Below, piece after piece: positions 22,102-34,332 of a DNA stretch of 64,000 bases. A program made the position numbers and the translations under genes. Each line of letters starts with the position of its first letter. Within the stretch, counting starts at the first letter, position 1. This DNA comes from Sanguinoderma infundibulare (Eukaryota > Basidiomycota > Agaricomycetes > Polyporales > Polyporaceae), in contig JAVLRN010000012.1 in NCBI GenBank assembly GCA_032821775.1, positions 868,001 through 932,000 on the forward strand. The letters run 5' to 3'. The notes beneath the pieces are model-generated. The model was given only the letters and a program-made list of their open reading frames with translations, did no database searches and was not told where the DNA came from.

Positions 22102-23692
22102 TCATGCTGGGAATTGCTTTACGTACCTGAGAAAGGCATAAGCACACATGAGAAGCGGAGAAAACGGAGATACGTACGTGGCGTCGAGTTGCTGTATTTG
22201 TGGGAGAAGGAGAATCACTTTCCTGCGGTAGGCAGCTCCTTCGGTCGCTTGCACGGGATTCCTCTCCAAGTAGATCGTCTCCAGCGTCTCAACATGTTTT
22301 AGCTGAGGTTCGACGTCTTCCAACGTCGTGATCTTGTTGTCATTGATCTACGTGAATCCGTGAGCACTCTGACGAGAGAAATATCTTCACCCTAAAAACG
22401 TACCCAGAGCTCCTCAAGGTTCGTAAGGTGGGAGACGCCCTCCAACCTCTCTATGAAGTTGTTTCCGACGTCAATCGTTCGAAGATTCACCTGTGTACGG
22501 AGGGTCAGCACACGGATGAACAATGAAACCATTAAATGGTGGTACATTTTTCTCCACGCCCTCCAGTCGTTGAAGACCGTTATGGCTGATGTAAAACTCC
22601 TCAAGACTCTCGAGACTCTCAAGGCCTTCTATTTTTGTGATGCGATTCGACTGGATCGACAATATGCGCAGCCTCTTGAGGGTATCGAGATTCTGCACAG
22701 AAAACGGTCAAACCCAATCCATGCGGACCATGTTACCCTGATGAACGTACCTCGAGCTTTGTGATCTTGTTCTTACCCACCCACAATTCCTCCAAGTTCA
22801 CAAGCGCTTCCAGGCCTTCCAATTTCTTCCAGCGATAAGAAAACATTAGCATACACGTCGTGCCATGCGAGCGATACGTGGGACGCACCCGGAGCCGGTT
22901 GCCTCCAAGCTCGAGACTCCTCAGGGTCGCGGCGAGCCCGCTGAGGTTGGCGATATGAGAGATACGGTTCTGGACGAAGAAGATCGTCTTGAGCGACGCG
23001 AGGTGTTTCTCGATCTCCTCCGGGACATGCTTGATCAGATTGAATGACAGATCGAGTGTGCTGAATGCGCCTCTCTCAGCTCCCGCGCACGCGACATGGG
23101 GAGGGTGGAGGCAAGGGCAACTCACGTGAGGTTCGTCATGCCGTTCAGCGCGGTCCCGACGTGCTTGATCTTGTTATCGTAGAAGTCGAGGTCCTCGAGC
23201 TGCGTCAGTGCGCCGAAGACCTCTGGGTCGAGATGCGAGATGAAGTTCTGTCGGAGGCAGAGCCGCTTGAGGTGTCCTCCGAACCGCTGTAGGCCCAGTT
23301 TGCTAATGGTACTGGAATTCAGCCGAGAATGGACGAGCTCGATGTCCTGACGCATAAGTGAGCGTGAAACAATGGCCCGATAAGCCACCGGCGCGCGTCC
23401 GCACCTCTGTCTCGTCCGGCAGGTCCTCCAGGATCTGCGAGTCCTCGATCGCTTCGCCCTCGCCCTCGCCATCGTCCTCGTCGCCGCTCGAACCATCCAC
23501 TTCCTCCGGAGCGCTAACGACCGCCACCCGCGTAATCTTCTCTCTGAGCACGCACGCAACTGTGAGGATCCTCCACTTGCGGAAGAATCACGAGAGAACC
23601 GACCGGGTTTCTGTCGGGACGGGCACAGACACGTCGCTCGGAGGGCCCGTAGGCCCGTTGTCCATCTCCGGAGTCGTATCCTGCTGGCTCAT
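22102..23692 (-). CDS. SDS22: Protein phosphatase 1 regulatory subunit SDS22
   Basis: Model complement(join(22102..22126,22178..22347,22404..22490,22546..22692,22751..22825,22889..23060,23126..23346,23405..23543,23604..23692)), 374 aa, close to the usual family size. SDS22 binds the PP1 catalytic subunit through a row of about eleven 22-residue leucine-rich repeats. Repeats are plain: RLCLRQNFISHLDPEVFGAL, LDFYDNKIKHVG, LDLSFNLIKHVPEEI, LEELWVGKNKITKLE, LSIQSNRITKIEGLESLES, IDVGNNFIERLEGVSHLTN, TIYLERNPVQATEGAAYRRK. The last lies in the family's LRR cap. The acidic N-terminus (EEVDGSSGDEDDGEGEGEAI) is variable in the family. Eight introns of 51-65 nt all keep frame. The last intron has the same GTACGTA at both ends, so its exact boundary is slightly ambiguous. 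Confidence 0.93.
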
Positions 23693-25053
23693 TGCAGATC
23701 AAAGGAGAAGGAGTGGAAATGAGCTGAACAAAGGAGATATGCGCAGAGATCAACGCCGGATGAGTCGATGGTTCGGGAGCGCCCAGCACTACCGCCACTC
23801 CCGCGCCTCGCACGTGACCAAAGCTCATTAGACGCGTCGCGACGCGTCTCCCTCTCTCTCTCAGGCCTCTCAGCGAGTTCGCGCGCACGCCACCTTCGCT
23901 CGTTGTGCAACGCGAAGCTGTCGTCGAGACCACACACACACCGATAAAACAACCTCGGCCGCAGGCAGTAGTACGATCCCACCATGTGCACGCGCCTTCT
24001 ATCCTTGTCCGTTTGTCCCCCAGGCCAAGCCTCAATCGCGGCCGCCGTTCACGCAGAAGGCCTGCCAAGCAGGCGTTCGCGCTGCGCCCCGGGTCTACGT
24101 TCTAACGTGCCCACAGGCTCTTCCTTGGTACCTACTTGCAGCCTTCGCGGACAACGTCTCTGTCTTCCTCTTCTTTCCAAACGGCCTAAAGCATCCGAAG
24201 CCGACGACCCGGCTTGAAAAACGTCATGCTCACACACACACGCCCGCATGAACGTTCTCCACTCCCATATGTAAATCAGGCGTCCGCGCCCAGCCAGACC
24301 AGAGCCTGGCGTGAGCGTTCGTGGCAGCAGTTGCTAAAACCGTCGTCGCGACGCGCGCACAATGCCCGGGTCCGGGGTCCCCACCCGAACCTACGCTACG
24401 CGCGCGCCCCCTCCGCGGCCGTACACATGCCGTAAAGCCTGCGAGCGCACCGGTGGACCAACAAGATCCCTCGATCCACCCCCTCTCCCTGCGCGTCGGC
24501 GGCGAACCGCGCGAGTGAAAAAGGCAAACGAGGCGAACAGAACGCGCGTTGTAAGCCTTCCCTGCTTGCGAGGTAGATGCTCGGCGAAATCGGTGCTTCC
24601 TTGAGCCAGCTGGACGGCGCGCACACGAGGCCCACGGACACAGACAACATCTACCATTCTCGGCAAGGATTATTACAGTACACAAACGGCCATGGGAACT
24701 AGGCGAAATGTATGGTTCCTGGGGATGCGGGATGCAGGACGCGGGATGCGGGATACGGGATGCGGATCGTGACATGAATACGGAGTGCGTAGATGACGGT
24801 GGATGGAATACAAGCGGATAAATATCGTCAAAGGGCAAACGCCAAACGAACGGCTGCCAGACATACGAACGCTACATTGGGGGGGAGAATGAGGGATGTA
24901 CCGGGGACATCGAGAATACACTAATCCAGAGGTCGGAGGATGGAAGGGATTCGGGCGTAAGAAAGCAAGTTTGCAATGGCGGAAATGCGAGGAAGGAGCA
25001 TTAAGATGGAGGGGAATTAAAGTATAGTGACAACGTGCCGCGACTCCCGCAGC
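23693..25053. other. Intergenic between SDS22-like and PAS-GATA genes
   Basis: The left part is the SDS22-like promoter, the right part the 3' UTR of the PAS-GATA gene. Frames of 60-200 codons near 24230-24838 are low-complexity and unsupported. A short tandem repeat near 24722 is listed separately. Confidence 0.5.
24722..24768. repeat. Short imperfect tandem repeat of GGGATGC
   Basis: Units such as GGGATGC, GGGATAC and GGACGC follow each other about six times. It lies in presumed 3' UTR or intergenic sequence. Confidence 0.6.
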
Positions 25054-27718
25054 TCAGTATGGCCCGGCATCACGCGGCATGTATCCACCCTGCTTCCCCA
25101 TGCGGTACGAGTGCTCTTGTCCGAGCGGCCCCATCATGAGATGATCAGTCTCCCGCTCGTGCCGTTTGTCTCGTTCGTACGACGCCGCGGACAGCCCCGC
25201 GCTCAGCGGCGAATTGGACACGGGGGACGCAGGGGAGAGCGGAGACAGCCGGCTCGGGAACGACACGACTGGGTCCAGGCGCGCGGGGGGCAGAGGGTGG
25301 TGTCCGTTGGAGGGTACATGGTGAGCGCCTGACTGCGGGAACCCAGATTGCGGAGGCGGGAGGTAGAATGGGCTGGTGGGGTGCCCGCCGAAGCCTTGTC
25401 TGTCCGCTTGCATGGGAGACGTGTTGTAGCCCATACCGTGTCCGGGAACGTAGTGCATACCGCCAGATGGCGGGGAAGGCGACGGAGTCATGCCGTCGAA
25501 GGCTGGGCCATGCGAGAAGCTGTCGTTTCCGGACCCTGAGCCTGCCGAAGACGTGGAAAGGAAGGAGCCTTCTTCGAAGTAGCTCCCTCGCCGCATGGTC
25601 GGGTACGACGCGCTGACGGGAGACGCGGAAGGTGATGGGTCTGGCTTCGTCGACAACGTGCTCATCGCGCGGTCTTTTGTCCGGCGACGTTGGTTGTTGC
25701 CCTCCTTTTTCGCGCGTGACCGTGCAAAGCGCAGGCCGCACCTGAAGGCGGAAAGAGACGTAAGTGAATCGATAATCCGGGCATCAGATAAAACGACACG
25801 TACGCGTTGCACAGGTCCTTCTTACCACTTGGACCCTTCCTCCATTCCGGGCTATGAGTCACCTTACAACTCGCGCACTTGGTGACTCCCACGGGAGGGT
25901 TGCCAGCCGTACGTCCGCCGTTCCCGTACTGCTCCCTGTTACTCCGCCGTCCGGACCTTGGTGCGGGCACGAGATCATTGGGAGGTGAAGGCGGAGGTTG
26001 GTCTTCCTGTTCCGGAGGTCCGGACGGAGGATACATTCCTCCAGGACTCGGGGCAGAAGGACCGTCCGGAGAGACCGGAGAGTCAGTGTCGAGGTATGGA
26101 GGCTGTTGGGATGACCATTGGTGCTGCGGGACTGAGGTTGGCGGAGGTGCGGAATACGACGAGGAGCGCATGCTACTGACAGGAGCATTCGGGAGAGAGC
26201 TAGGGGCCCATTGCCCGTACTGGGTCGGCGAGCCTGACGATTCCATGTTCACCCAAGCATTCGGCGGGTACGACGACGCCATTGGGGGATGAGGCTGAGG
26301 ACTGTATGTGTATGGGGGAAGCGGGGAAACGTGAGGATTGTGGGGGTTGTGAGGGAGGTTTTGAGGATGCGAGTCGTAGTACTGAGCGTTTGTTTGGGGA
26401 GCGTAGCTGTTCGAATGGTATCCGAGATGTGGCATACCACTGCCGCCGACGACGTTAGAGCGCGGGTACGGGGTGATTTTGTGACATGCGAAAATAATGG
26501 CGCCTGTGGCAGTTCTGGTAAGGAGTCAGGCGCACCGAGAATGAAGGAAGGCGGCGCACCATGAGGAATAAATATGCTCTCCACCTCTCGTTTGTCACCC
26601 ATTGTAAACTCCGTAATTTGACATGCCTTGTACCGCCTTGTGCAGCTCGTTTTGGCGTCAGTGCCGTTGGTGGTGATTTGGATATCCTCGGCGAGCCGCG
26701 CAAAGTCTTTGGATGTCGGTTCACCGGGGCGCTCCTGCGGCCAGCTCAAGCACAGTGGCCTATTAGGCTGGTTGAGTAGGATTTGAAACACGCGTGAGAT
26801 GGAAGGCGGCGAAGGCAAGGCGTGCTGTAAACGGCCGTACAGGAGCTGGACCTGCTCCATGCTCATGCTGGCCGTGCCGCACCAGTTTGTCCAGCCTGTC
26901 TTGTTGTGTTCGTCGTTGTCGCGTGGCGTAAGGTCGACTACTGCATGAATGAAACAGAGCACCAAACCGTCGGCGGCGTAGTTGATGACGATATCGACGG
27001 CCATGTAATTCGCGTCCACGGCGATCTTGTCGGCGTCTATCCATTCCGGCACAGGCCCGTTGTACCCTAACTGCCTGCGCACACGCGACAATCGGGAATA
27101 GCGGACGCTGGCCAAGGCGGCTGCGTCAGAAGGAAGCTGCGAGCCCCAGAAAACGTAGCACTCACCGGGTGACACTCCCGTGCAAAGTCCGGCTCTCCAG
27201 TACAGCTCCGAGGTCGGCCTTTGCTGAGGCTTGCTCATCGGGGTGGACGTATGCTAGAAGAGGCTTGCCGATAAGCAAGTCAGCCTGTTCGCCGAGATGG
27301 CTTGCGAGGATGGGATCGAGGTAGAGGAAGGAGAGGTCGGCGGTGAGGAGCGTCCAGTCTGTGATGATCACAACGGGTCAGTAAGCATGGAAACGGAACG
27401 GGGCTCGGAGGGCAGGTTCGATCGATGAACGATCGCCGGGCGTATGGGGAAGAACTCACAGCACCGTGTCTCACCCAGCCTCGGCAAACCGATGTGGGGG
27501 CGATCGGGAAGATGGGATGGATGGGCGGGAGTGGACTGGAGGGACGGCATGGCGCCGGAGGAGACTGGGGAGAAGGAGGCGGGAGGGAGATTGTCGAAGG
27601 AGGGGAGGGCGTGCATGGGGACGCGAGATGAATGCGCGGAGTGGATCGGGGAGTGGTGGGAGAGGTCAGGATGGGAAATAGAGTCGTAGCCGCGTTGGTG
27701 GGAGGCCAAAAAACTCAT
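25054..27718 (-). CDS. PAS-domain GATA zinc-finger transcription factor (white-collar-like)
   Basis: Model complement(join(25054..25741,25804..26503,26560..27107,27166..27358,27460..27718)), 795 aa. A PAS-like fold follows the N-terminal 86 residues: LLTADLSFLYLDPILASHLG, GKPLLAYVHPDEQAS, then ADGLVLCFIHAVVDLTPRDN. A Pro/Ser/Tyr-rich linker leads to one GATA finger with Cys543-X2-Cys546-X18-Cys565-X2-Cys568 (HSPEWRKGPSGKKDLCNAC) and a basic tail FARSRAKKEG. An 18-residue loop with EWRKGPSG is the type seen in white-collar and related PAS-GATA proteins, unlike the 17-residue loop of classical GATA factors. Such proteins in basidiomycetes are often annotated as cutinase-palindrome-binding. White-collar-2 partners act in light responses, but orthology cannot be settled here. 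The intron inside the finger (62 nt) joins CNA to CGLRF. The start is the first ATG of the coding frame. Confidence 0.88.
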
Positions 27719-29443
27719 GGCGCGAGGATAAGGTAGACTAGGTGCGTGTAAGATATGGGAGGTGGTGGTTAGGAAATGGCGTAAGGTAGACGGGAAACGA
27801 GGCGGGAGGCAGGCGATGCTGATGGATAGGGGTAAAGGAGCGGCAGGCGAGGAGCCTCTCAGCGGCCGCAGTTGCAACTCAGAACAGGAGGAACAGCACA
27901 GGGGCGCCCGCGCGGAATCCGCCAGCTGCCGCTAGCTGCAGACCTGGACAAGGTTCGACACCCCCCACAGACGCCCGCCCTCTGTCAAAGTCGCATATCG
28001 CATCGCTCGGCACGCCCTCGATCACCAAAGCCTATCTCCCGTCCTCTTCTCCGTCCCCACCGCCCCCACCCCGCCCACCCCGCCCAGCGCGCCCGCCTCG
28101 CCCTCTGCCCCGCGGCCTGCCCACCACGCCCCCTCCACGCCCCCGCCAGCCGCGCCATCAACGGGCCCGACTCGGACTCGGACTAATTTGGTTAGCCGGG
28201 GCCCCGAATTTGATCTCAATTGCGCAGATCCAGCCATGCACACACCGCCCGCCTCCGCCATCCAGCCGTGGCGCACGACGGGGCAGCCCCACGCCGCGCG
28301 TCTTGGCACCCTCCCATCCCAAATGCAGACCGGCCGATGTCTGTGTGCGAGAGCACAGCGTGCGCAGATCTGGGAAAAATGAACGCTGCTAAATCCCCGG
28401 ACGTAATCTGTCCCCCGTTCGGCTCCCGGGCGCCTGGCGGGGGGCTCCGAAGATCCCGTCTCCGATCGCAGATCCGCTTCTCCAGATTTCATCGTGAGCG
28501 CGTCCGTCAGCCACTCGAGGCCACTCGGCACCCAGTCTCGCTCGTCCGTCGGCCCATCTAGTCCGCGAGGCGCACTAAGCAGGGGCGGAAATGCCCCGTG
28601 TCTGAGCAGAGATGTAAACACATGTTGGACACAGCCAGCCCCAGAAGCTTGTCCCCATACGCCCTTTTCCATTCCTTTTTAGTCCAAACATGTCTAACTT
28701 TCAGCCGCCGCCCCGCGCGATGCCCATCATGCGTGTTCGCTCCAGGATGCCCGACGCACGCACAACAAGCACCGAAGTGAAAGCCAACTGCTTCTTTCGT
28801 CAGTCTCCTGCCCATGTGTCACCATTTGTCCGGGACACCCGACACTCGCTTCTTCCATTCGCCGCGGGCTTGTCCTTGTCCTTCCCGAAAGAGTAATTCA
28901 ACCACGCGCCGAACTCATGAAGTGTGGGACATGGAATCGTCTCACGGTTAAATTCATGACATTCTAACATAACATGCCCGCAGTGTAGCGTAATGAGATG
29001 AGCAGGCGGACTTTGCACTGAATAGAGCGGGCGGAGTCCGCGAAATGTTTGAGAAACAGAACTCTAATGTTCTTCCATTCCGACATTGCCCTTCACTTCC
29101 GAATTTCGATGAAACGATGGGAAATGGTAGCAGCCGCCCTTGTCAGTTTGAGTCACGGCGTTAGTGCAAATGGAACCTGCGAAGGCCGACGGTAAGTCCG
29201 ATTCTATCAAGCGCTGCTGAGCCGCATCCACACTGGACCTATGGTTGTACCTGTATTTGACCTAGCTGGCGCATTCGGAATATCCCTGACAGTGAATCTG
29301 GGGCTCCGTCCTCCCACAAAGGGTGTGTTCCAGGTGAACCAGGAACCAGTGCTAATTGGCGGCCATATTAGGAATCCCACGTGGCCCAAGTCGATCGGTT
29401 TTCCCCGGCGCTTGGGGTCAGGAACTTTCACTCGACGACGACG
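27719..29443. other. Divergent intergenic region upstream of PAS-GATA and ankyrin genes
   Basis: A 1.7 kb gap with both promoters. About 27900-28200 is very C-rich and about 28400-28560 GC-rich. Frames there are shadows without similarity. No RNA gene recognised. Confidence 0.5.
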
Positions 29444-30427
29444 ATGGCAGTCCCCACTACCGTCCAGCACGAGAAGAACATCTGGATCGCAGCGGGAGAC
29501 GGCGATCTAGAACGAGTTCGGGTATGCATCCATTCGCAGTCCCCTGTCTCATGTCTAATTGAAGAGCTCAAGAATTTTGTTCACAGGAACTGATAGAAGT
29601 CCACTGTCGGTGAGACCGCCAAAGTTGGCCCGACATGGAACGTTGAACATGTGCCGTTAGCTGTTTCTCCGAATGTGCCTGACGAGAATACATACACGCC
29701 CATGTGAGCATTGCATTCCGACCGCTTTCCTGCTTATTGTTCTGCGCTTGCTCATGCACTTGTCAGGCATGCTGCCGCGTCGTATGGACACTTGGACGTC
29801 CTTGAATACCTGATATCACATGGTGATTAAGTTTGTAGGAAGACGATAATCTCTCCTTGACAATTTGTCGTTAGGCGGAGATGTCAATATTACGGACGAA
29901 GACGGAGACACCCCGCTCTATGTGGTCGAGAACGTCGAAACCGCCACGTTTCTTGTAGAACACGGCTCGGTTGTCAACCGTCAAAACGGAGCTGGTCTAT
30001 CGGTAAGCACGTATCCGACATTTTCACGAGCATCACCCGCTCATCCAACTCTTAGCCTGCCCAATACCTCGAGGAAGAGGAGCTCCCTGCCGTAGCCGCC
30101 TATCTGCGAGGCATCGGGGGCGCCACTGCTGAGGGTGCCGGTGAAGTACCTGTGGCGGCGGCGCACGAACAGCCCTCGCAGCACGCGCAGAACGTCGCTT
30201 CCGAGAACCTGACGTCGTCGCTGCTCGCGTCTGTGCAAGACGTCATCCAACGCGCCCAGGCAGAGGGCAGGGACGTGCCAGAAGAAGAGCTGAGGCAGAT
30301 CGTCGGCAGGGCGGTGATTGAAGGCGTCATTACAGGGTACGGAATGGGCGCGGACGCTGCGGGGGACAATGGGCCAGAGCAGAGGAATGGGGACGACGCT
30401 AAGCGGCCGCGGATGGAGGGCGGCTGA
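29444..30427 (+). CDS. Small ankyrin-repeat protein
   Basis: Model join(29444..29521,29587..29605,29661..29703,29767..29822,29875..30002,30056..30427), 231 aa. About three ankyrin units occupy residues 10-110: KNIWIAAGDGDLERVRELIE, then NTYTPMHAAASYGHLDVLEY, then ISHGGDVNITDEDGDTPLYV and FLVEHGSVVNRQNGAGLSPA. The C-terminal half is helical, with SSLLASVQDVIQRAQAEGRD, and ends in a basic/acidic tail with a KRPR motif that might be nuclear. It resembles small fungal ankyrin proteins of unknown role. Exon 2 is only 19 nt. Its inclusion gives the uninterrupted IEVHSVSPNVPDEN segment, which supports it. Partner unknown. Confidence 0.85.
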
Positions 30428-30803
30428 GCGGAGGTGTTTCGCTGACTTTACGGCTGGGGCAGTTGCGACGTCGATAACTTTGTAGAGTATGGTCTGTTCC
30501 CTTGGTGCGATAGAAAATTTATTGCTGTGTGGGGGTTCTGTGGTTGTTAAAGTTGGATGAACTAGTTGCAAACGGTCGACGTGCGGGTGAGACCATTGGC
30601 ATCGTCCCAGTCGATCCGATCGCACTGCATCATCATGGGCGATCGGGCGTCAATCTCCGGGCGATAAGATGATGTCGATGATCGCGCCCATCTCGGCGAC
30701 TTGGACTGGGACGAAATTGCAGACGACGTCGACCACCCACCCGTCCTCCTCATCTCGCGCAAATTGCCAATGCGATAGCCTAGCTGGGCGACTCTGATCA
30801 GAC
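30428..30803. other. Upstream region of PRMT5
   Basis: 3' UTR of the ankyrin gene plus the PRMT5 promoter/leader. An ATG at 30669 opens a 42-codon frame that stops at 30797, 6 bases before the PRMT5 start; it could act as an upstream ORF if it is transcribed. Confidence 0.45.
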
Positions 30804-33800
30804 ATGCCTGTCTTCTGCGCCCACTATACTCACGATGACTTGGGCGTGGTCTCGCAGCCCGACGATCCGGCCGCCGACGACACGCCTGTCCTCCGGGCTG
30901 TGACGGACGCGCGGACGGGTGGGTACGAGACGATCTGCGTATCGCTCACGAACGACAAGTGGAGACAACGGTGGAGGGAGCTGTGTCTGCTGAACCCAGG
31001 CGAAGACCAGGAGCAGCTCGCGGAGACGGAGCAGCGCGCGGAGGCGTGGAGATCGAAACCGGCTTTCTTTCGCGACGAGGTGACGGTGTCTCGGCTAGGT
31101 GCGTTTCTCTCCTTACTTCGCCCTAGGACTGCCTTGATGGACGGTTGCTCTGGTGTGGCTAGACGAGGCCGAGTGCCTCATCCCGCTCATCTCTGACTGG
31201 CTCGAGCTTGATGCGGCCGACGACTGGGTCCGCCATGATGCTGAAATCGTGAGTCGCGTCCAAGTTTCCCGTCCTTGCAGCAGTTTGCATATTGATAGAG
31301 CGCACCAACCCCAATGACCGGGTCGATGTCGCAGACGTCCAACTCTGCAAAAATCGTGAGTGCGTAGAGTGTTCTGGACGCGACGCTTCCCCAGATCGCG
31401 GTCGCTCCTCTTCTCCCTGCAAAGAACTGACCGTTACCTCTGAGTGGAAAGTTAGCGGATGGATCCCGGAGATAGACGCCTTCCCGCAAATTTTCTCGAG
31501 GTGCTTGTTAAGGCGCATTTTCTGTGTCGAGAAAGGCTTAGAAGCCTTTTGTCCCGTAGGCATGGCGAGGTCCTACGCAGCATGAGACCAAATTCATGGA
31601 TTCTACAGCCTTCCCTACACGAGGAAACGTCGACGTCTTCGCAGCGCAGTCGTGATAAAACCGGATACTCCACCTAATGTCCAGTGGGGAGGGGCGCTCT
31701 AAGAATATGCAAACTGTTGTTATTTGAGGAACGCAAACATTGCAATGCTGACATTCATTCACACCCCTCCTTGCCGCGCGTATTGTCGTGCGGCGTCAGG
31801 CTCTTCACCAGGAGCTGGCTTTCGCATCCTACCTGAACGCACAGTGCGCTATACTCCCCACCCCAAACAACCGCACGCAAGTCGGATCGTACGCTCGCAC
31901 AATCAACGCGTGTCTGAGCGCAATACCATACATGGAGTTCTCCGTCAGGATTCCTATCTATGACGCGGTCACGGTGATGCAAGTCCCTTCACGGTCGCCC
32001 TCCCCTGCGCCATCCCCAGCAGAACCGCCCAAGTCTCGGTTTTCCATCGCGTCGTCCATTATTGATATGGGCGGCGGTTCGCCACCGGAGTCGAACATGA
32101 CTACATGGGAGATGTGGGACACCATACGGACAATATGTGGTTATAACCCAAGGTTGACTCTGAGTTAGTACGCAGCAGTCAGCACCGTGAAGGCCAAGGC
32201 ACTGACTTGACTTCGACAGCGCTCGATCTCACCCCGCCATTACCGCTATCATCGACTGTGCTGAATCAGTGGCTTGCGGAGCCGGTCAGGTACCTATGGC
32301 TCCCAGCATCCACGTTCATCGCAAACGCCAAGGGCTACCCAGTGTTGCCCAAGGGCACGCAGTCGTTCGTCCGGGACATTTTCAAGGTAGGCTCGCGCTC
32401 ACGGACCCTACGCGCTTACTGACAGCCCTGGAACCTCCGCGCCAGTTGCAGCCAACCGTCATCCTCTCTGGAACAAAAGCGAAAAAGCACGCTCGAGGCG
32501 GCGAAGTAGCCTATACCCAATATGTCCGGCACCTGGAGAAGACGAGCTCTTTCGTGAAGGCTGCGACGACTGCAGGGACTGTGGAGAATTTCGCTCAGGG
32601 TTATCAAGACTACTTGCAGGCACCGCTGCAGGTGAGGACCGATTGATCTTCTGCACCCTGGTGCCCTGGTTCACTGGGTTCCCTCCAGCCGCTCATGGAT
32701 AACTTGCAAAGCATCACGTACCAGACGTTCGAGCAAGATCCGGTGAAGTACCGAAATTATGAAGAGGTGGGGTATTGCCAATACTACAGGGTCCCGACAA
32801 AGGGCGTGTTCACGAGCCTCATGCCAGGCTATTTACTTGGCCCTGAAAGACTGGGACAAGCCTGAGAGAGTGTGAGTGAGGGCGCAGCCCGGTGTGCTGT
32901 ACCATCGCGACACATGCTCATGTTTCGCAGCACGATCTGTGTCGCCGGTGCAGGGCGGGGGCCGTTGGTGGCCCGATCGCTCAAGGCTATCGAGCGTGCG
33001 AGGGTGGACGCGTTTGTCTACGCAGTCGAGAAGAACCCCAACGCGTATGTCACGTAAGTCGATCGAGGGAGGGTCCGGATTCCGCTGGCGCTCGTATTGA
33101 TAGGGGTAGTACGTAGACTCCAGGAGCGCCACCGCAACGAATGGGGCGACGACAAGGTGAAATTGCTGTATGGCGACATGCGGACCCTCGCAGTCCCGGA
33201 GAAGGTCGACGTGCTCGTTAGCGAGCTGCTGGGCTCGTTCGGCGACAACGAGCTAAGCCCGGAATGTCTTGACGGCGCGATGAGGTTCCTGAAGCGTAAG
33301 GTTTCATTTGGCTTCGTCTCGTGGCGGCTTGCTGACTCGTGGACTGGCGCAGCGGACGGCGTCTCGATACCGTCGTCGTACACGGCGTACATCGCGCCGC
33401 TCGCGTCCTCGAAGCTCTACAACGAGACACGGGCTAGCAAGGACCCGAAGGCGTCCGAGACGCCATACGTGGTGATGCTCCACGCGATCAACATCCTGAG
33501 CGACGACGAGTCTGGGATCAGCGGGACGTGCGGGCCCCGGATACAGGCGTGCTGGGAGTTTGAGCACCCGAGGAAGGACGCTGCTCTTACAGAGCAAGGT
33601 ACGGTCGCCCTGCACCTTCGACTTCTTTTTTTTTGCTTGTCCGCGAAGCTCAACCCTAATTTTTCACGCAGGGCTGCCGCTGACGAACAGCCATAACGTC
33701 CGGTCGGCAAAACTCACGTTCCACATCCCGCACGCAGGCGTCCTGCATGGCTTCGGGGGCTATTTCGAGGCGGCGCTGTACGGGAACGTCGGGATCAGCA

Positions 33801-34332
33801 TACACCCGGAACGGATGGCGTTGATCTCGAAGGATATGCTCAGCTGGTTCCCGCTCTTCTTCCCGCTAAAGGCAAGTTTGTTGCTCTCTTTGACGGCGGC
33901 ACGGACGCTCAGCCCAGCTTGCACAACCAGGACCCGCTCTACCTCCCGGCCGACGCGGAGCTCACGGTCTCGCTCTGGCGGCTGACGGACACGCGCAAGG
34001 TGTGGTACGAGTGGTACGCGGAGGCGTTCCTCCCCGTGCCGAGCTCGTCCGTGTCGTCGCCCATCTGGAAGGACACGCTGTCGTCGCCGATGAGCGCGTC
34101 CGCGTCTCTGGACGGCAGCAGCGGCAGCTTCCTCAGCGCGGTGCCGTCTACGCCCACGCAGACGACGAGCCCGTTGGCGGACATCATTCCGCATTTGACG
34201 CTGCAGGTGCCGGCCACGCCGGGGCCGTTCGCGATGACGGAGGACAGGCAGAAGGAGGGGGTGAGCTTGGTGAAAATCAGCCAGACTGCGCTGCATAACG
34301 CGGGAGGGAAGAGCAGCTGGATCGGGTTGTGA
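30804..34332 (+). CDS. Type II protein arginine methyltransferase (PRMT5/Skb1/Hsl7)
   Basis: Model join(30804..31098,31163..31248,31800..32163,32220..32386,32446..32631,32689..32766,32828..32871,32931..33053,33117..33295,33353..33598,33672..33871,33931..34332), 789 aa. PRMT5 makes symmetric dimethylarginine on histones and splicing proteins. The N-terminal TIM-barrel part includes [19 protein letters not shown]. The S-adenosylmethionine site is [12 protein letters not shown] (about residue 410). The double-glutamate loop is [19 protein letters not shown] (483-501). The C-terminal beta barrel has [28 protein letters not shown] and [18 protein letters not shown]. Intron 2 is 551 nt against about 60 elsewhere, and the last intron has a GC donor. 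The acceptor of intron 4 could be 6 nt later. The start is the first ATG giving a family-like N-terminus. Confidence 0.92.

Noticed and set aside
27368..27877. Longer N-terminus for the PAS-GATA factor
   Set aside because: The upstream frame has no ATG at its start; the first real ATG is at 27718.
28022..28672. Minus-strand frame of 216 codons in C-rich intergenic DNA
   Set aside because: Low-complexity Gly/Ala-rich translation of a C-rich tract; no similarity.
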